Below, in pieces: positions 41,559 to 50,704 of a stretch of 64,000 nt of DNA; position 1 is the stretch's first letter, and the number at the start of each line of letters is the position of its first letter. Origin of the DNA: Amycolatopsis tolypomycina (GTDB taxonomy: Bacteria; Actinomycetota; Actinomycetes; Mycobacteriales; Pseudonocardiaceae); NCBI RefSeq assembly GCF_900105945.1, contig NZ_FNSO01000004.1, positions 7,816,001-7,880,000 on the forward strand, read 5' to 3'. The notes beneath the pieces are model-generated. The model was not told where the DNA came from, did no database searches, and was given only the letters and a program-made list of their open reading frames with translations. Position numbers and translations under genes: made by a program.

Positions 41559-42659
41559 ATGGGACGTCCTATTCGCACCCGGAGGCAGGCGACGCTGGCG
41601 TCGCTCGCGGCGGAGCTCGGTGTGTCCAGGACCACGGTGTCCAACGCCTACAACCGGCCGGACCAGCTGTCCCCGGAACTGCGCCGCCGCGTCCTCGAGA
41701 CAGCGCGGCGCCTCGGCTACCCCGGTCCAGACCCGGTCGCCCGCTCCCTGCGCACGCGCAAGGCGGGCGCGGTCGGCCTGCTGCTGACCGAGAACCTCTC
41801 CTACGCCTTCCGCGACCCCGCCGCCGTCGGCGTGCTCGAAGGACTGGCACTGGCCTGCGAAGACGCCGGCGTCGGCCTGCACCTGGTGCCGGCCAGCCCG
41901 GGCCGCGAAGACGTCGCCGCGGTGCACCGGGCCGGTGTCGACGGCTTCGTCGTCTACTCCGTGCCGGACGACGACCCGCACCTCGCCGCCGTGATGGAGC
42001 GGCCGGTGCCGACGGTGATCATCGACCAGCCGAGCTTCGAGGGCATCGACCGCGTCGGCCCGGACGACGCCGCCGCGGTCGGCAAGATCGCGGAGCACCT
42101 GGTGACGCTCGGGCACCGCCAGGTCGGCGTCATCTGCATGCGGCTGGCCCGCGAGCGCAACGACGACTTCGTCTCGGCGGCCCGCCAGAGCGGCGCGCAC
42201 TTCCACGTCCAGCGCACCCGGCTGGAAGCGCTGGCCGTGGCGTTCTCCGCGGCGGGCGTCGACTGGGCGAGCGTCCCGGTGGTCGAGCGCTTCGACCACA
42301 CGGTGGACGACGGCGCGTCCGCGGCCCGCCAGCTGCTGGACGCGTACCCGCAGATCACGGCGGTGATCTGCACGTCGGACATCCTCGCGCTCGGCGCGAT
42401 GGCCGAGGCCGAGCGGCGCGGGCTGCGGGTGCCGCAGGACCTCACCGTCACCGGGTTCGACGGCATCGCCGAAGCCGAGCGGATCGGGCTCACCACGGTC
42501 CACCAGCCGGTGCTGGAGAAGGGCAAGACGGCAGGCCGGCTACTGCTCAGCTCGGGCGAGCGGAGCGCGCCGAAGGTGATCACCCTGCCGACCGAGCTGC
42601 GCGTCGGCCGCACGTCGGCGCCGCCGCGGACGGTCGAGGAGCCGTGGTTCGGGGGCTGA
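41559..42659 (+). CDS. LacI-family transcriptional regulator
   Basis: A 366-residue regulator with the LacI HTH (ATLASLAAELGVSRTTVSNAYNR, shown in part, residues 8-32, then hinge RRLGYPGPDPVARSL) and a periplasmic-binding-protein-like sensor domain (residues 60-350; GAVGLLLTENLSYAF, HTVDDGASAARQLL, VICTSDILALGAMAEAE). ATG 41559 is preferred over the frame's earlier start because the HTH then lies at the N-terminus and the palindrome at 41541-41553 is upstream. Its target genes are not evident; the neighbour is a carbonic anhydrase gene. Confidence 0.88.
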   Translation: MGRPIRTRRQATLASLAAELGVSRTTVSNAYNRPDQLSPELRRRVLETARRLGYPGPDPVARSLRTRKAGAVGLLLTENLSYAFRDPAAVGVLEGLALACEDAGVGLHLVPASPGREDVAAVHRAGVDGFVVYSVPDDDPHLAAVMERPVPTVIIDQPSFEGIDRVGPDDAAAVGKIAEHLVTLGHRQVGVICMRLARERNDDFVSAARQSGAHFHVQRTRLEALAVAFSAAGVDWASVPVVERFDHTVDDGASAARQLLDAYPQITAVICTSDILALGAMAEAERRGLRVPQDLTVTGFDGIAEAERIGLTTVHQPVLEKGKTAGRLLLSSGERSAPKVITLPTELRVGRTSAPPRTVEEPWFGG

Positions 42660-42761
42660 CACCCCGTGACATTGCCCTTAGTGCATTGCCCATCGGGGCA
42701 CCGACCCGGTCCAATGGAGTGGTACGCCCGCGCCGCGGGGCCACTGGCCGGAAGGTGACCG

Positions 42762-43253
42762 ATGACCTCGATCGACGTACTGCTCAAGCGCAACCAGGAA
42801 CTCGGCGAGGTGACGCCCGGCGACCGGTCGTCCCCCAAGCCGTCGCTCCAGGTGGCCATCCTGACCTGCATGGACGCCCGCATCCGGGTGTTCGAGCTGT
42901 TCGGGCTCCTGCAAGGCGAGTCGCACGTCCTCCGCAACGCGGGCGGCGTGGTGACCGACGACATGATCCGCTCGCTGGCGCTTTCGCAGCGCAAGCTGGG
43001 TACGCGCGAGGTGCTGATCGTCCAGCACACCGAGTGCGGCCTCTCGATGGTCACCGAGGACGACTTCAAGGACGAGCTCGAGACCGACACGGGCCTGCGG
43101 CCGACGTGGTCGGTCGAGGCCTTCCGCAGCGTCGAGAACAGCGTCCGGACGTCGATGGAGCGGGTGCGGCGCAGTGCCTACCTGCCGCACACCGAGACCG
43201 TGCGCGGGTTCGTCTACGACGTGAAGACCGGGAAGCTCACCGAGGTCCAGTAG
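42762..43253 (+). CDS. beta-class carbonic anhydrase
   Basis: A 163-residue beta-carbonic anhydrase. Zinc ligands are Cys and Asp in LTCMDARI and His/Cys in VQHTECGLS; the pattern CxDxR...HxxC is complete. Length and sequence are closer to mycobacterial Rv1284 than to the longer Rv3588c. It interconverts CO2 and bicarbonate in the cytoplasm. It is followed by a strong hairpin immediately after its stop. Confidence 0.93.
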   Translation: MTSIDVLLKRNQELGEVTPGDRSSPKPSLQVAILTCMDARIRVFELFGLLQGESHVLRNAGGVVTDDMIRSLALSQRKLGTREVLIVQHTECGLSMVTEDDFKDELETDTGLRPTWSVEAFRSVENSVRTSMERVRRSAYLPHTETVRGFVYDVKTGKLTEVQ

Positions 43254-43255
43254 CA

Positions 43256-43290
43256 TTCCCATCCAGATGACGTAGACATCTGGATGGGAA
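43256..43290. terminator. perfect hairpin covering the next gene's ribosome site
   Basis: A perfect 14-bp stem (43256-43269 and 43277-43290) with a 7-nt loop, 2 bp after the carbonic anhydrase stop. Its right arm contains GGATGGGA, the likely ribosome-binding site for the ATG at 43295. It may therefore both end upstream transcription and restrict translation of the glycosyltransferase gene. Confidence 0.7.
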
Positions 43291-43294
43291 CAGC

Positions 43295-44230
43295 ATGCGC
43301 ATCCTGTTCGCCGGGCTCGCGTCCGCCGGCCACACGTACCCGATGCTCCCGCTCGCGGCCGCGGCGCGGGACATCGGGCACGAGGTGTACTTCGCCGCCG
43401 GTGAGCACGTCCACGCGTCGCTGCGAGGGCTGAACCCGTTCCGGCCCGCGGACTCGTTCTACGAGATCTACGCCGAAGACATCGAACCCGACCTGAAGCG
43501 GCTGCGGCCGGAACTGGTCGTGCACGGCTGGGGCGTCCCGGAGGTGGGCCTCGCGGCGAAGCGCGCCGGGATCCCGTCGCTCTGGCACGGCTTCGGCCGG
43601 ATGTTCCCCGACGGGATCGGGCTGACGCGTCCCGGCGGCGGCGTGCACCTCGACATCTGCCCGCCGTCGCTGCAGGACGCGGACTTCCTCGCGACCGCCG
43701 AGCGCATCGCCTTGCGGCCGGTGCCGTTCGCCGAGCCGGGCGGCTTCCCGGGACCGCTGATCTACCTGACCCTCGGCACCGCCTTCGGCACCCCGGAGGT
43801 GCTCACGACGGCGATCGAAGGGCTGGCCACGCTCGGCACGCACGTCGTGGTGGCCACCGGCGGGGTGGCCCTCGGGCCGCAGCCGGCCCACGTGACGGCC
43901 CGGGCCTGGGTACCGCAGGCAGCGGCGATCGCGCACGCGGACCTCGTCGTGCACCACGGCGGCAGCGGCACCACCCTCGGCGCGCTCGCCGCCGGCGTGC
44001 CGCAGCTGGTCCTGCCGCAGGGGGCCGACCAGTTCGCCAACGCCGACGCGCTGGTCGCCGCGGGTGCCGCGGTGCGGCTCCTGCCCGGCGAGCTGACCGC
44101 GGACGCCGTCGCCGAACAGGCCCGGAAGGCGTCCGCCTGCCGGGACGCGGCCCGCGCGGTCGCCGCGGAAATCGCCGCGATGCCGTCGCCGGAGGAAGTG
44201 GCCCGCGAGCGCCTTCCCGAGGTGAAGTAG
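43295..44230 (+). CDS. GT-B glycosyltransferase (MGT/UGT-like, short form)
   Basis: A 311-residue glycosyltransferase of the macrolide/UDP-glycosyltransferase type. The N-terminal acceptor domain begins MRILFAGLASAGHTYPMLPL; the nucleotide-sugar site is the C-terminal block TARAWVPQAAAIAHADLVVH, HGGSGTTLGALAAGVPQLVL, then PQGADQFANADAL. It is shorter than typical members (about 390), mainly in the N-terminal domain. The acceptor is unknown. Confidence 0.85.
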   Translation: MRILFAGLASAGHTYPMLPLAAAARDIGHEVYFAAGEHVHASLRGLNPFRPADSFYEIYAEDIEPDLKRLRPELVVHGWGVPEVGLAAKRAGIPSLWHGFGRMFPDGIGLTRPGGGVHLDICPPSLQDADFLATAERIALRPVPFAEPGGFPGPLIYLTLGTAFGTPEVLTTAIEGLATLGTHVVVATGGVALGPQPAHVTARAWVPQAAAIAHADLVVHHGGSGTTLGALAAGVPQLVLPQGADQFANADALVAAGAAVRLLPGELTADAVAEQARKASACRDAARAVAAEIAAMPSPEEVARERLPEVK

Positions 44231-44239
44231 CCTCCCGGC

Positions 44240-45115
44240 GTGGCTGTGGACGCTGACGTACTGCTCGACTGGTTTTCCGCACACGGCCGGGATCTGCCGT
44301 GGCGCTCGCCGGATTGCACGGCCTGGGGCGTGCTGGTCAGCGAAATCATGCTCCAGCAGACCCCGGTGGTCCGGGTTCAGCCGATCTGGCACGAGTGGAT
44401 GGCGCGCTGGCCGGTGCCGTCGGCGCTGGCCGCGTCGGCCCAGGGCGAGGTCGTGCGGGCCTGGGGGAAGCTCGGCTACCCGCGCCGGGCCCTGCGGCTC
44501 CACGAGGCCGCCGGGGTCATCGCGAAGGAGCACGGCGACGTCGTTCCGTCCGATGTGGACACTCTGCTGGCGCTGCCCGGGATCGGCGCCTACACCGCGC
44601 GGGCCGTCGCCGCGTTCGCCTACGGGCGGCGGGCGCCGGTCGTCGACACGAACGTCCGGCGGGTCGTCGCGCGGGCGGTGCACGGGGCCGGCGACGCCGG
44701 GCCCGCGTCCAACACCCGGGACATGAACGACGTCGAGGCGCTGCTGCCTGCCGAAGATGCACCCGCGGCGAAGTTCTCCGCCGCGATCATGGAGCTCGGC
44801 GCGCTGATCTGCACCGCGCGGGCCCCGAAGTGCGCGGACTGCCCGATCCACGACGAATGCGCGTGGCAGCTCGCCGGCCGGCCGGAGTACACCGGCCCGG
44901 CCAAGCCGGTGCAGCGGTACGCGGGCACCGACCGGTACGTCCGCGGCCGGCTGCTCGACGTGCTGCGCGGCAGCGAAGGCCCGGTCGAGAAGGCCAAGCT
45001 CGACCTCGTCTGGCACGACGGCGGCCAGCGCGACCGCTGCCTGGACTCCCTGCTCGTCGACGGCCTCCTGGAACAGACCCGCGACGGCCTCTTCGCCCTG
45101 CCAGGTGAACACTAA
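44240..45115 (+). CDS. mutY: A/G-specific adenine glycosylase MutY
   Basis: A 291-residue HhH-GPD glycosylase that removes A opposite 8-oxoguanine. Visible are RDLPWRSPDCTAWGVLVSEI, MLQQTPVVRVQPIW, the helix-hairpin-helix LLALPGIGAYTARAVAAFAY with catalytic Asp in VVDTNVRRV, and the 4Fe-4S cluster Cys spacing C-x6-C-x2-C-x5-C (CTARAPKCADCPIHDEC). The C-terminal MutT-like domain of E. coli MutY is replaced by a shorter wing (YVRGRLLDVLRGSEGPVEKA), as usual in actinobacteria. Confidence 0.93.
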   Translation: MAVDADVLLDWFSAHGRDLPWRSPDCTAWGVLVSEIMLQQTPVVRVQPIWHEWMARWPVPSALAASAQGEVVRAWGKLGYPRRALRLHEAAGVIAKEHGDVVPSDVDTLLALPGIGAYTARAVAAFAYGRRAPVVDTNVRRVVARAVHGAGDAGPASNTRDMNDVEALLPAEDAPAAKFSAAIMELGALICTARAPKCADCPIHDECAWQLAGRPEYTGPAKPVQRYAGTDRYVRGRLLDVLRGSEGPVEKAKLDLVWHDGGQRDRCLDSLLVDGLLEQTRDGLFALPGEH

Positions 45116-45178
45116 CGCGCTACAACCAAAGTTGGTCAATAGTTGTCATTGGCGCGGTGCGGAGTTACCGTTTTCCGC

Positions 45179-46135
45179 ATGGTCACTGTTGACCGCCGGA
45201 CCCTGCTGAAGGCAGGGGTGACCGCGTCCGCGGCCGGCGCACTGGGGATGACGACCACGGGGACGGCCGGCGCGGCCGTGCCGGTACCGACGATCCACCC
45301 GACGGCCGACTGGGGCGCCCGGCCCGCCACCGGCACCATCGTGGTGGAGAACCACAAGCCGACCTACATCGTCGTGCACCACGCGGTCGACCCGCCGATG
45401 AACGACGACTTCTCCCTGGCGCGCGCCTACTACGTCTCCCGGTTCATCCAGAACCTGCACATGGACAAGAACGGCTGGCTCGACAGCGGCCAGCAGTTCA
45501 CGAACAGCCGCGGCGGGTACATCACCGAAGGCCGCCACCGCAGCCTGGAGATCCTGCGCGGCGGCACCCGGCACGTGCAGGGCGCCAACGTCGGCGGCCA
45601 CAACAGCGAGGTCATCGGCATCGAGAACGAGGGCCTCTACAGCACGGTGGACGTGCCGCCCGCCCTGTGGAACTCGCTGGTCTCGCTCGTCGCCTACATC
45701 GCGAGCCAGTACGGCATCGCGCCGGAGTTCATCAAGGGCCACCGCGACTTCAACTCGACCGAGTGCCCCGGCCAGGTGCTCTACAACCGGCTGCCGGACC
45801 TGCGGACGGCCGTCGGGCGCGTGCTCGGCGTCGCGGTGGCGCGTGCGGAGGCCGAGTGGCCGCTGCTCAAGCCGGGCGACACGGGCCGGCAGGTGCAGCT
45901 CGCGCAGCAGTTCCTGCGTGCGTCCGGCTTCGGGGTGCCGACGGACGGCGTCTTCGGGAAGTCCACAAAGGACGCCGTGGCCGCGTTGTCCGCTCAGGCG
46001 GGCTTGGCCCGCGACACGTGCACCGCGGCGAAGGCCGCGGACGAGACGGGCTTCCTCGGCGCGGACGTCTGGCCGCTGATCGTCCCGGCCGACCGCTCGG
46101 CAGCGGCCTGGCGAGCGGACCTGGCCCGAGCCTGA
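45179..46135 (+). CDS. secreted N-acetylmuramoyl-L-alanine amidase with peptidoglycan-binding domain
   Basis: A 318-residue exported cell-wall hydrolase. A twin-arginine-like signal (VDRRTLLKAGVTASAAGALG) precedes the amidase_2/PGRP domain (TADWGARPATG; YIVVHHAVDPPMND, zinc His; AYYVSRFIQNLHMD; FIKGHRDFNSTECPG, zinc His and Cys), then a C-terminal peptidoglycan-binding domain (LLKPGDTGRQVQLAQQFL, then GVFGKSTKDAVAAL). ATG 45179 gives the signal peptide its normal start. The palindrome at 46138 follows the stop. Confidence 0.88.
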   Translation: MVTVDRRTLLKAGVTASAAGALGMTTTGTAGAAVPVPTIHPTADWGARPATGTIVVENHKPTYIVVHHAVDPPMNDDFSLARAYYVSRFIQNLHMDKNGWLDSGQQFTNSRGGYITEGRHRSLEILRGGTRHVQGANVGGHNSEVIGIENEGLYSTVDVPPALWNSLVSLVAYIASQYGIAPEFIKGHRDFNSTECPGQVLYNRLPDLRTAVGRVLGVAVARAEAEWPLLKPGDTGRQVQLAQQFLRASGFGVPTDGVFGKSTKDAVAALSAQAGLARDTCTAAKAADETGFLGADVWPLIVPADRSAAAWRADLARA

Positions 46136-46137
46136 AG

Positions 46138-46161
46138 GGTCACTTTCACGTGAAAGTGACC
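46138..46161. terminator. 24-bp perfect palindrome
   Basis: A perfect palindrome with the centre ttcacgtgaa, beginning 3 bp after the amidase stop, between convergent genes. A close relative lies at 55851-55872. It can form a hairpin on either transcript. Confidence 0.65.
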
Positions 46162-46220
46162 GGCGAGGTGGTCGGTGCGCCGAGCTCAACGGCGCGCGCG
46201 GTGCACCGTCCTTCTCGCCG

Positions 46221-46985
46221 TCAGCGGTTCAGGACCTGGCTGAGGAAGGCCTCGACGGCACCCCGGTAGATCTCCGGGGCCTCGTCGTGGGGCAGGTGGG
46301 CCGAGCCCGGCACCACCAGGTGTTTCGCGCCGTCGACCCGGTCGGCGACGAGCGCCTGCTGGCCGGGCGGCATGGCCGTGTGCTCGCCCTCGACCAGCAG
46401 CAGCGGGCAGCGGATCGCGGCGACGACGTCCCAGTAGTCCCGGCGGCCCCATTCGGCGGCGATGCCGTACAGGTCCTCGAGGTCCGCGACCAGGTGAAAG
46501 CCGTCGGCACGCTCCTCGACGCAGTCCGCGAAGTACTCGCCCGCGTCGCCGAAGAACTCGCGGACGTGGTCGAGCGAGGCGAACGGCACCGGCCAGCTCT
46601 CGAAGTACCCGCGCCAGGTCTCGACGGTCCGGCCGCGCTGGTCCGGCGCGAAGTCCTCCGACACGACCGCGCGCACCAGCTCCGGGTGCCGCGCCGCCGT
46701 CGCCCAGGCGTGCAGGCCGCCCATCGAATGCCCGATGAGCACGGCCGGCCCGGCGTCGAGGGTCTCGAGCGCCTCGGCGACGTCGTCGGCGAAGCGCTCG
46801 GTCGTCCACGGGCCGACGCGCGGGGCGTTGCCGTGGCCGCGCGCGTCGAGGCCGTACACCGCGCCGTAGGGCCGGAGCCACTGGGCGACCCGCCACCACG
46901 TCCGCGCGCGGCCCATCAGGCCGTGGAGCAGAACGATCGGCACGCCGCTGCCGCCGAAACAGAGCACGCGGCCACCTAACCACAA
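46221..46985 (-). CDS. alpha/beta hydrolase
   Basis: A 254-residue alpha/beta-hydrolase fold protein: oxyanion block VPIVLLHGLMGRARTWW, nucleophile elbow LIGHSMGGLHAW (Ser), acid residue in LLLVEGEHTAM and catalytic His in PGSAHLPHDEAPE. No signal peptide. The frame opens at TTG 46985; GTG 46967, preceded by AGGTGG, may be the true start. Ester or amide hydrolysis of an unknown small substrate. Confidence 0.88.
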   Translation of the reverse strand: MWLGGRVLCFGGSGVPIVLLHGLMGRARTWWRVAQWLRPYGAVYGLDARGHGNAPRVGPWTTERFADDVAEALETLDAGPAVLIGHSMGGLHAWATAARHPELVRAVVSEDFAPDQRGRTVETWRGYFESWPVPFASLDHVREFFGDAGEYFADCVEERADGFHLVADLEDLYGIAAEWGRRDYWDVVAAIRCPLLLVEGEHTAMPPGQQALVADRVDGAKHLVVPGSAHLPHDEAPEIYRGAVEAFLSQVLNR

Positions 46986-47042
46986 AACCGCTGGTGCGGA
47001 ACGTGACCGAACGATCGCTTTCCATCACCTATGGTGGTGGGC

Positions 47043-48452
47043 ATGCGCCGCCGACTGACCGCACTGGCCGTCTGCGCCGCGGTGGTCCTCGCCGTGGCGT
47101 GCGGCGGCGACGCCGTCACGGCGGCACCCCCGCCGCCGCCCATGCACCCCGTGCCGGGCGCGTCCGGCGCCGGAGATCCCTACTACCCGGACGACGGCAA
47201 CGGCGGTTACGACGCTCTCGGCTACCAGGTCGACGTCAAGTACGACCCGCCGAGCGGGCACCTCGACGGCGACACCACGGTGACCGCGAAAGCCACCCAG
47301 GACCTCAGCCGCTTCGACCTCGACCTGCGCGGGCTGGACGTGCACGGCGTCGAGGTCGACGGCAAGCCGGCGCACTTCACCCGCGAGAAGGCGTTCGAGC
47401 TGGTCATCACGCCACCGGCCCCGATCCGGGCCGGGACGACGTTCCGCACGCGCGTGAAGTACGGCGGCGACCCGGCGAAGACCCCGCACGAGGGCGGCAG
47501 CGAGAACGGCTGGCGCCACTCGGCCGACGGCGGCGCGTACGTGGTCGGCGAGCCGCACTCGGCGGCGTTCTGGTACCCGGTGAACGAGACCCCGCGCGAC
47601 AAGGCGACCTTCACGCTCACCGCGCACGTCCCGCCGGGCTGGACGGTGGTTTCGAACGGCCGCGAAGGCCCGCCGGGCACCTGGACCGACCCCAACCCGG
47701 TGGCGAGCTACCTGACGACGATCGCGATCGGCAAGTTCACGGTCGACAAGTCGGCTTTGCCCGACGGCACCCCGGTGGTCTCGGCGTACGCCCCGGGCAC
47801 CGAGGCCCGCCGCGCGATCGGCGACCGCCTGCCGGAGGTGCTCGGCTTCCTGAGCGGCAAGTTCGGCCCGTACCCGCAGTCGGCGGCGGGCGGGATCTTC
47901 CTGAACGAGGACGTGCCGTTTTCGCTGGAGACGCAGACCCGGCCGACGTACGCGAAGTGGGCCGACCTGCCGACGCTGGTGCACGAGAGCGCCCACCAGT
48001 GGTTCGGCGACTCGGTGTCGGTCCGCAACTGGTCCGACATCTGCCTGAACGAGTGCTTCGCGTCGTATTCGCAGTGGCTGTGGGCCGAGCGCGAGGGCCA
48101 GAACCTCGACGACCGCTACCGCGCGGCGATCGAGATCACCCGCGGCAGCACGGACTTCTGGGCGCAGAAGCTCGTCGACATGGGCCAGGGCCACGAGTTC
48201 GAAGGCGTCTACAACAAGGGCATCCTGGCCCTGCACGCCCTGCGCCGCGAGATCGGCGACCCGGCGTTCGGCAAGCTGCTGCGCGAGTGGCCGACGCGGT
48301 TCCGCCACGGCAACGCGACCTGGCCGGACTTCGAGGCGATGGTGACGCGGATCAGCGGCGGCAAGGACCTGCGGGCGTTCTTCGACACGTGGTTCCGGGG
48401 GACGAAGCTGCCCGCGGACGCCGACCTGTTCCCCGGCTCACTGCGCAGCTGA
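47043..48452 (+). CDS. M1-family-like secreted metallopeptidase, copy 1
   Basis: A 469-residue exported protein with a lipoprotein-like signal (VLAVACGG). The zinc site is HESAHQWFGDS with the third ligand in CLNECFASYSQWLW; the Tyr in GVYNKGILALHALR is the proton donor. M1 aminopeptidases normally read NEGFA and carry GAMEN; here the former is NECFA and the latter is replaced by GGIFLNE, which suggests a distinct subgroup, perhaps not an aminopeptidase. A paralogue is at 55901. ATG 47043 gives a normal signal. Confidence 0.85.
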   Translation: MRRRLTALAVCAAVVLAVACGGDAVTAAPPPPPMHPVPGASGAGDPYYPDDGNGGYDALGYQVDVKYDPPSGHLDGDTTVTAKATQDLSRFDLDLRGLDVHGVEVDGKPAHFTREKAFELVITPPAPIRAGTTFRTRVKYGGDPAKTPHEGGSENGWRHSADGGAYVVGEPHSAAFWYPVNETPRDKATFTLTAHVPPGWTVVSNGREGPPGTWTDPNPVASYLTTIAIGKFTVDKSALPDGTPVVSAYAPGTEARRAIGDRLPEVLGFLSGKFGPYPQSAAGGIFLNEDVPFSLETQTRPTYAKWADLPTLVHESAHQWFGDSVSVRNWSDICLNECFASYSQWLWAEREGQNLDDRYRAAIEITRGSTDFWAQKLVDMGQGHEFEGVYNKGILALHALRREIGDPAFGKLLREWPTRFRHGNATWPDFEAMVTRISGGKDLRAFFDTWFRGTKLPADADLFPGSLRS

Positions 48453-48483
48453 AGCCCGCCCGCGGCCAACTAGGGTGGACGTC

Positions 48484-48795
48484 ATGAGTGTCGTGAAGAT
48501 CAACGCGATCGAGGTCCCCGAGGGCGCCGGCCCCGAGCTGGAGAAGCGGTTCGCCGCGCGCATGCACTCCGTCGACGAGCAGCCGGGCTTCCTCGGCTTC
48601 GAGCTGCTGCGGCCGGTGTCCGGCGAGACGCGCTACTTCGTCTACACGAAGTGGGAGTCCGAGGAGCACTACCAGGCGTGGGCGAAGGGCGGCCCGGCCG
48701 CGGCGGCGCACTCGGGCGAGCGCGCCAAGCCGGTGTCCACCGGTGCGAACCTGCTGGAGTTCGAGGTCGTCCTCGGTTCGCAGCCGGGTGAATGA
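48484..48795 (+). CDS. ABM-domain monooxygenase (antibiotic biosynthesis/heme-degrading type)
   Basis: A 103-residue dimeric alpha/beta ferredoxin-like protein (VVKINAIEVPEGAGPELEKR; MHSVDEQPGFLGFELLRPVS; YFVYTKWESEEHYQAWAKG). The family covers quinol monooxygenases and MhuD-type heme-degrading enzymes. It overlaps the Sir2-like gene by 8 nt, so the pair is cotranslated. The substrate is open; heme is a reasonable but unproved suggestion. Confidence 0.82.
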   Translation: MSVVKINAIEVPEGAGPELEKRFAARMHSVDEQPGFLGFELLRPVSGETRYFVYTKWESEEHYQAWAKGGPAAAAHSGERAKPVSTGANLLEFEVVLGSQPGE

Positions 48796-49582
48796 AGCCG
48801 TTGAGCTCCTGGACGGCGCCGGCGCGCTCCTGATCTGCGCCGGCGCCGGCATGGGCGTCGACTCCGGGCTGCCGGACTTCCGCGGCGGCGAAGGCTTCTG
48901 GCGCGCGTACCCGCCGTACGCCCGGCTCGGGCTGCGGTTCGAGGAGCTCGCCGACCCGCGGCACTTCGCCGAAGACCCCGAGCTGGCCTGGGGTTTCTAC
49001 GGGCACCGGCTTTCGCTGTACCGCCGGACGGTCCCGCACGACGGCTTCCGGCTGCTGCTCTCGCTGGGCGCACGCCTGCCCGGCGGCGTCCGCGTGTTCA
49101 CCTCCAATGTGGACGGACAGTTCCAGAAAGCGGGCTTCGAGTTCGTCGCCGAAGCGCACGGCTCGATCCACCACCTGCAGTGCCTCGGCGGCTGCACGGA
49201 CGACATCTGGCCCGCCGACATGGACGTCGTCGTCGACGAGGAGACCATGCGTGCGGTGCCGCCGCTGCCGTCGTGCCCCCGGTGCGGCGGCCTCGCTCGT
49301 CCCAACATCCTGATGTTCGGCGACGTCTCGTGGGTGCCGGACCGCAGCCAGGCCCAGCTCGACGAGCTGACGGCGTGGCGCCGGACGGCCCGCGACCTCG
49401 TGGTGGTCGAACTGGGCGCGGGCCAGGCGGTCCCGACGGTCCGCCGCTACAGCGAACTGGCCAGCGCGGCGACGGGCGCGTTGATCCGCATCAACCCACG
49501 GGAGCCGCAGATCCGCCACGGCCGCGGCGTCTCGATCGCGGCCGGCGCGCTGGAGACGCTGAAGCAGCTGCTGCCGCGCTGA
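48788..49582 (+). CDS. Sir2-like NAD-dependent protein deacylase
   Basis: A 264-residue sirtuin-like protein. The NAD site is LICAGAGMGVDSGLPDFRGG, the TQNID equivalent is TSNVDGQFQKAG, the catalytic His is in EAHGSIHHLQ and the zinc pairs are CLGGC and CPRCG. GTG 48788 overlaps the ABM gene by 8 nt. The catalytic motif variants are typical for a bacterial subgroup with uncertain activity; it may remove acyl groups from lysines or ADP-ribosylate. Confidence 0.87.
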   Translation: MNEAVELLDGAGALLICAGAGMGVDSGLPDFRGGEGFWRAYPPYARLGLRFEELADPRHFAEDPELAWGFYGHRLSLYRRTVPHDGFRLLLSLGARLPGGVRVFTSNVDGQFQKAGFEFVAEAHGSIHHLQCLGGCTDDIWPADMDVVVDEETMRAVPPLPSCPRCGGLARPNILMFGDVSWVPDRSQAQLDELTAWRRTARDLVVVELGAGQAVPTVRRYSELASAATGALIRINPREPQIRHGRGVSIAAGALETLKQLLPR

Positions 49583-50542
49583 TCACGGCAACCGCACCTC
49601 GGCGAACACCGCCCGGTGATCACTTCCGGCGACGTCGAACACCCGGTAGTCCAGCACCGCCGCGCGGTTGTCGACCGCCACGTGGTCGATCGTCACCACC
49701 GGCATGGACGACGGCCACGTCGGGGCCAGCCCCTCGCCGCGCTCCTCCGCCGCGTCGCGGTAGCCGCGGGCCAGGATCGTGCGGTACGCCGCGTGGTCGA
49801 GCGTGGCGTTGAAGTCGCCGGCCATGATGCGCAGGCCGTGCTCGCCCGCCGGGCGGGACAGGTCCTTGATCTCGCGCTCCCACTGCGGCGTGTCGACGTC
49901 CGGGGAGATCGGGTGGACGGCCACGATCTCCGCCACCACGCCGTCACCGAGGTCGGCCTCCGCGCCCGGCTGCTTGGCCGCCGAGTCGCCGGTCAGGTCG
50001 ACCTCCTTCAGCGGGAAGCGCGACGCGATCCCCGAGCCGAACGCGCCGGGCGCCGGGTGCAGCACCCGGTGCGGCAGCACGTCGAACAGCCCGGCCGCGG
50101 TCAGCCGATCGACCGCGGACGGCGTCAGCTCGACCAGGTTCAGCACGTCGATCCGCTGCTCGCGCACCAGGTCGACGACGGCTTTCGCGTCCGCCTGGCC
50201 GTAAAGCAGGTTCGAGGCGAGGACGCGGAGCGTCTTGCCGCTCACCGCGCGTTGCTCGCCCGCCGACACGCGCGGGAGCACGACGAGGGCCAGCGCGAGC
50301 GCCAGCACCAGCGCGACCCCACCGGTCCACCACCGCCGCAAGGCCAGCGCGAGGCCGCCGACGAGCACACCCGCCGCCGCCGCGTACGGCGTCAGCGACA
50401 GCGCGACCAGCGTGTACCAGCCGCCGTCGTAGCCGAGCAGGCGCACCGCCGCCAGCATCGCCAGTGGCACGACCGGCAGGATCACCAGGCCGGTGACCAG
50501 CGGGTTCCTGCGCCGGGACCGCGTCTCTTCCGCAACCACCAT
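49583..50542 (-). CDS. membrane-anchored endonuclease/exonuclease/phosphatase (EEP) protein
   Basis: A 319-residue protein: three hydrophobic segments (residues 12-100; LVTGLVILPVVPLAMLAAVR and LTPYAAAAGVLVGGLALALR) then an extracytoplasmic EEP domain (LRVLASNLLYGQADAKAV; VVEIVAVHPIS-like strand; MAGDFNATLDHAAY; TIDHVAVDN; VAGSDHRAVFAEV). The metal-binding Asn, Asp and His are present. The substrate could be a phospholipid or nucleic acid. It starts at ATG 50542. Confidence 0.85.
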   Translation of the reverse strand: MVVAEETRSRRRNPLVTGLVILPVVPLAMLAAVRLLGYDGGWYTLVALSLTPYAAAAGVLVGGLALALRRWWTGGVALVLALALALVVLPRVSAGEQRAVSGKTLRVLASNLLYGQADAKAVVDLVREQRIDVLNLVELTPSAVDRLTAAGLFDVLPHRVLHPAPGAFGSGIASRFPLKEVDLTGDSAAKQPGAEADLGDGVVAEIVAVHPISPDVDTPQWEREIKDLSRPAGEHGLRIMAGDFNATLDHAAYRTILARGYRDAAEERGEGLAPTWPSSMPVVTIDHVAVDNRAAVLDYRVFDVAGSDHRAVFAEVRLP

Positions 50543-50704
50543 GCTGCCGAGTATGCCGAGACCGACGACCCGCGGGCCCGGCCGCGACAACTCCTCCACA
50601 AGATCTCCACCAGCGCCTGTCAGGGCGTACCAGCGCGCTGTGCGCGCCCTGCCAGCGCCGCCGTCCACTGTGATCCACAGAAGCGACAGAGAAGGAGGAC
50701 GCCC

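Noticed and set aside
42762..45115. Synteny with the mycobacterial Rv3588c carbonic anhydrase-mutY pair
   Set aside because: The carbonic anhydrase here is short and closer to Rv1284, and a glycosyltransferase gene lies between.
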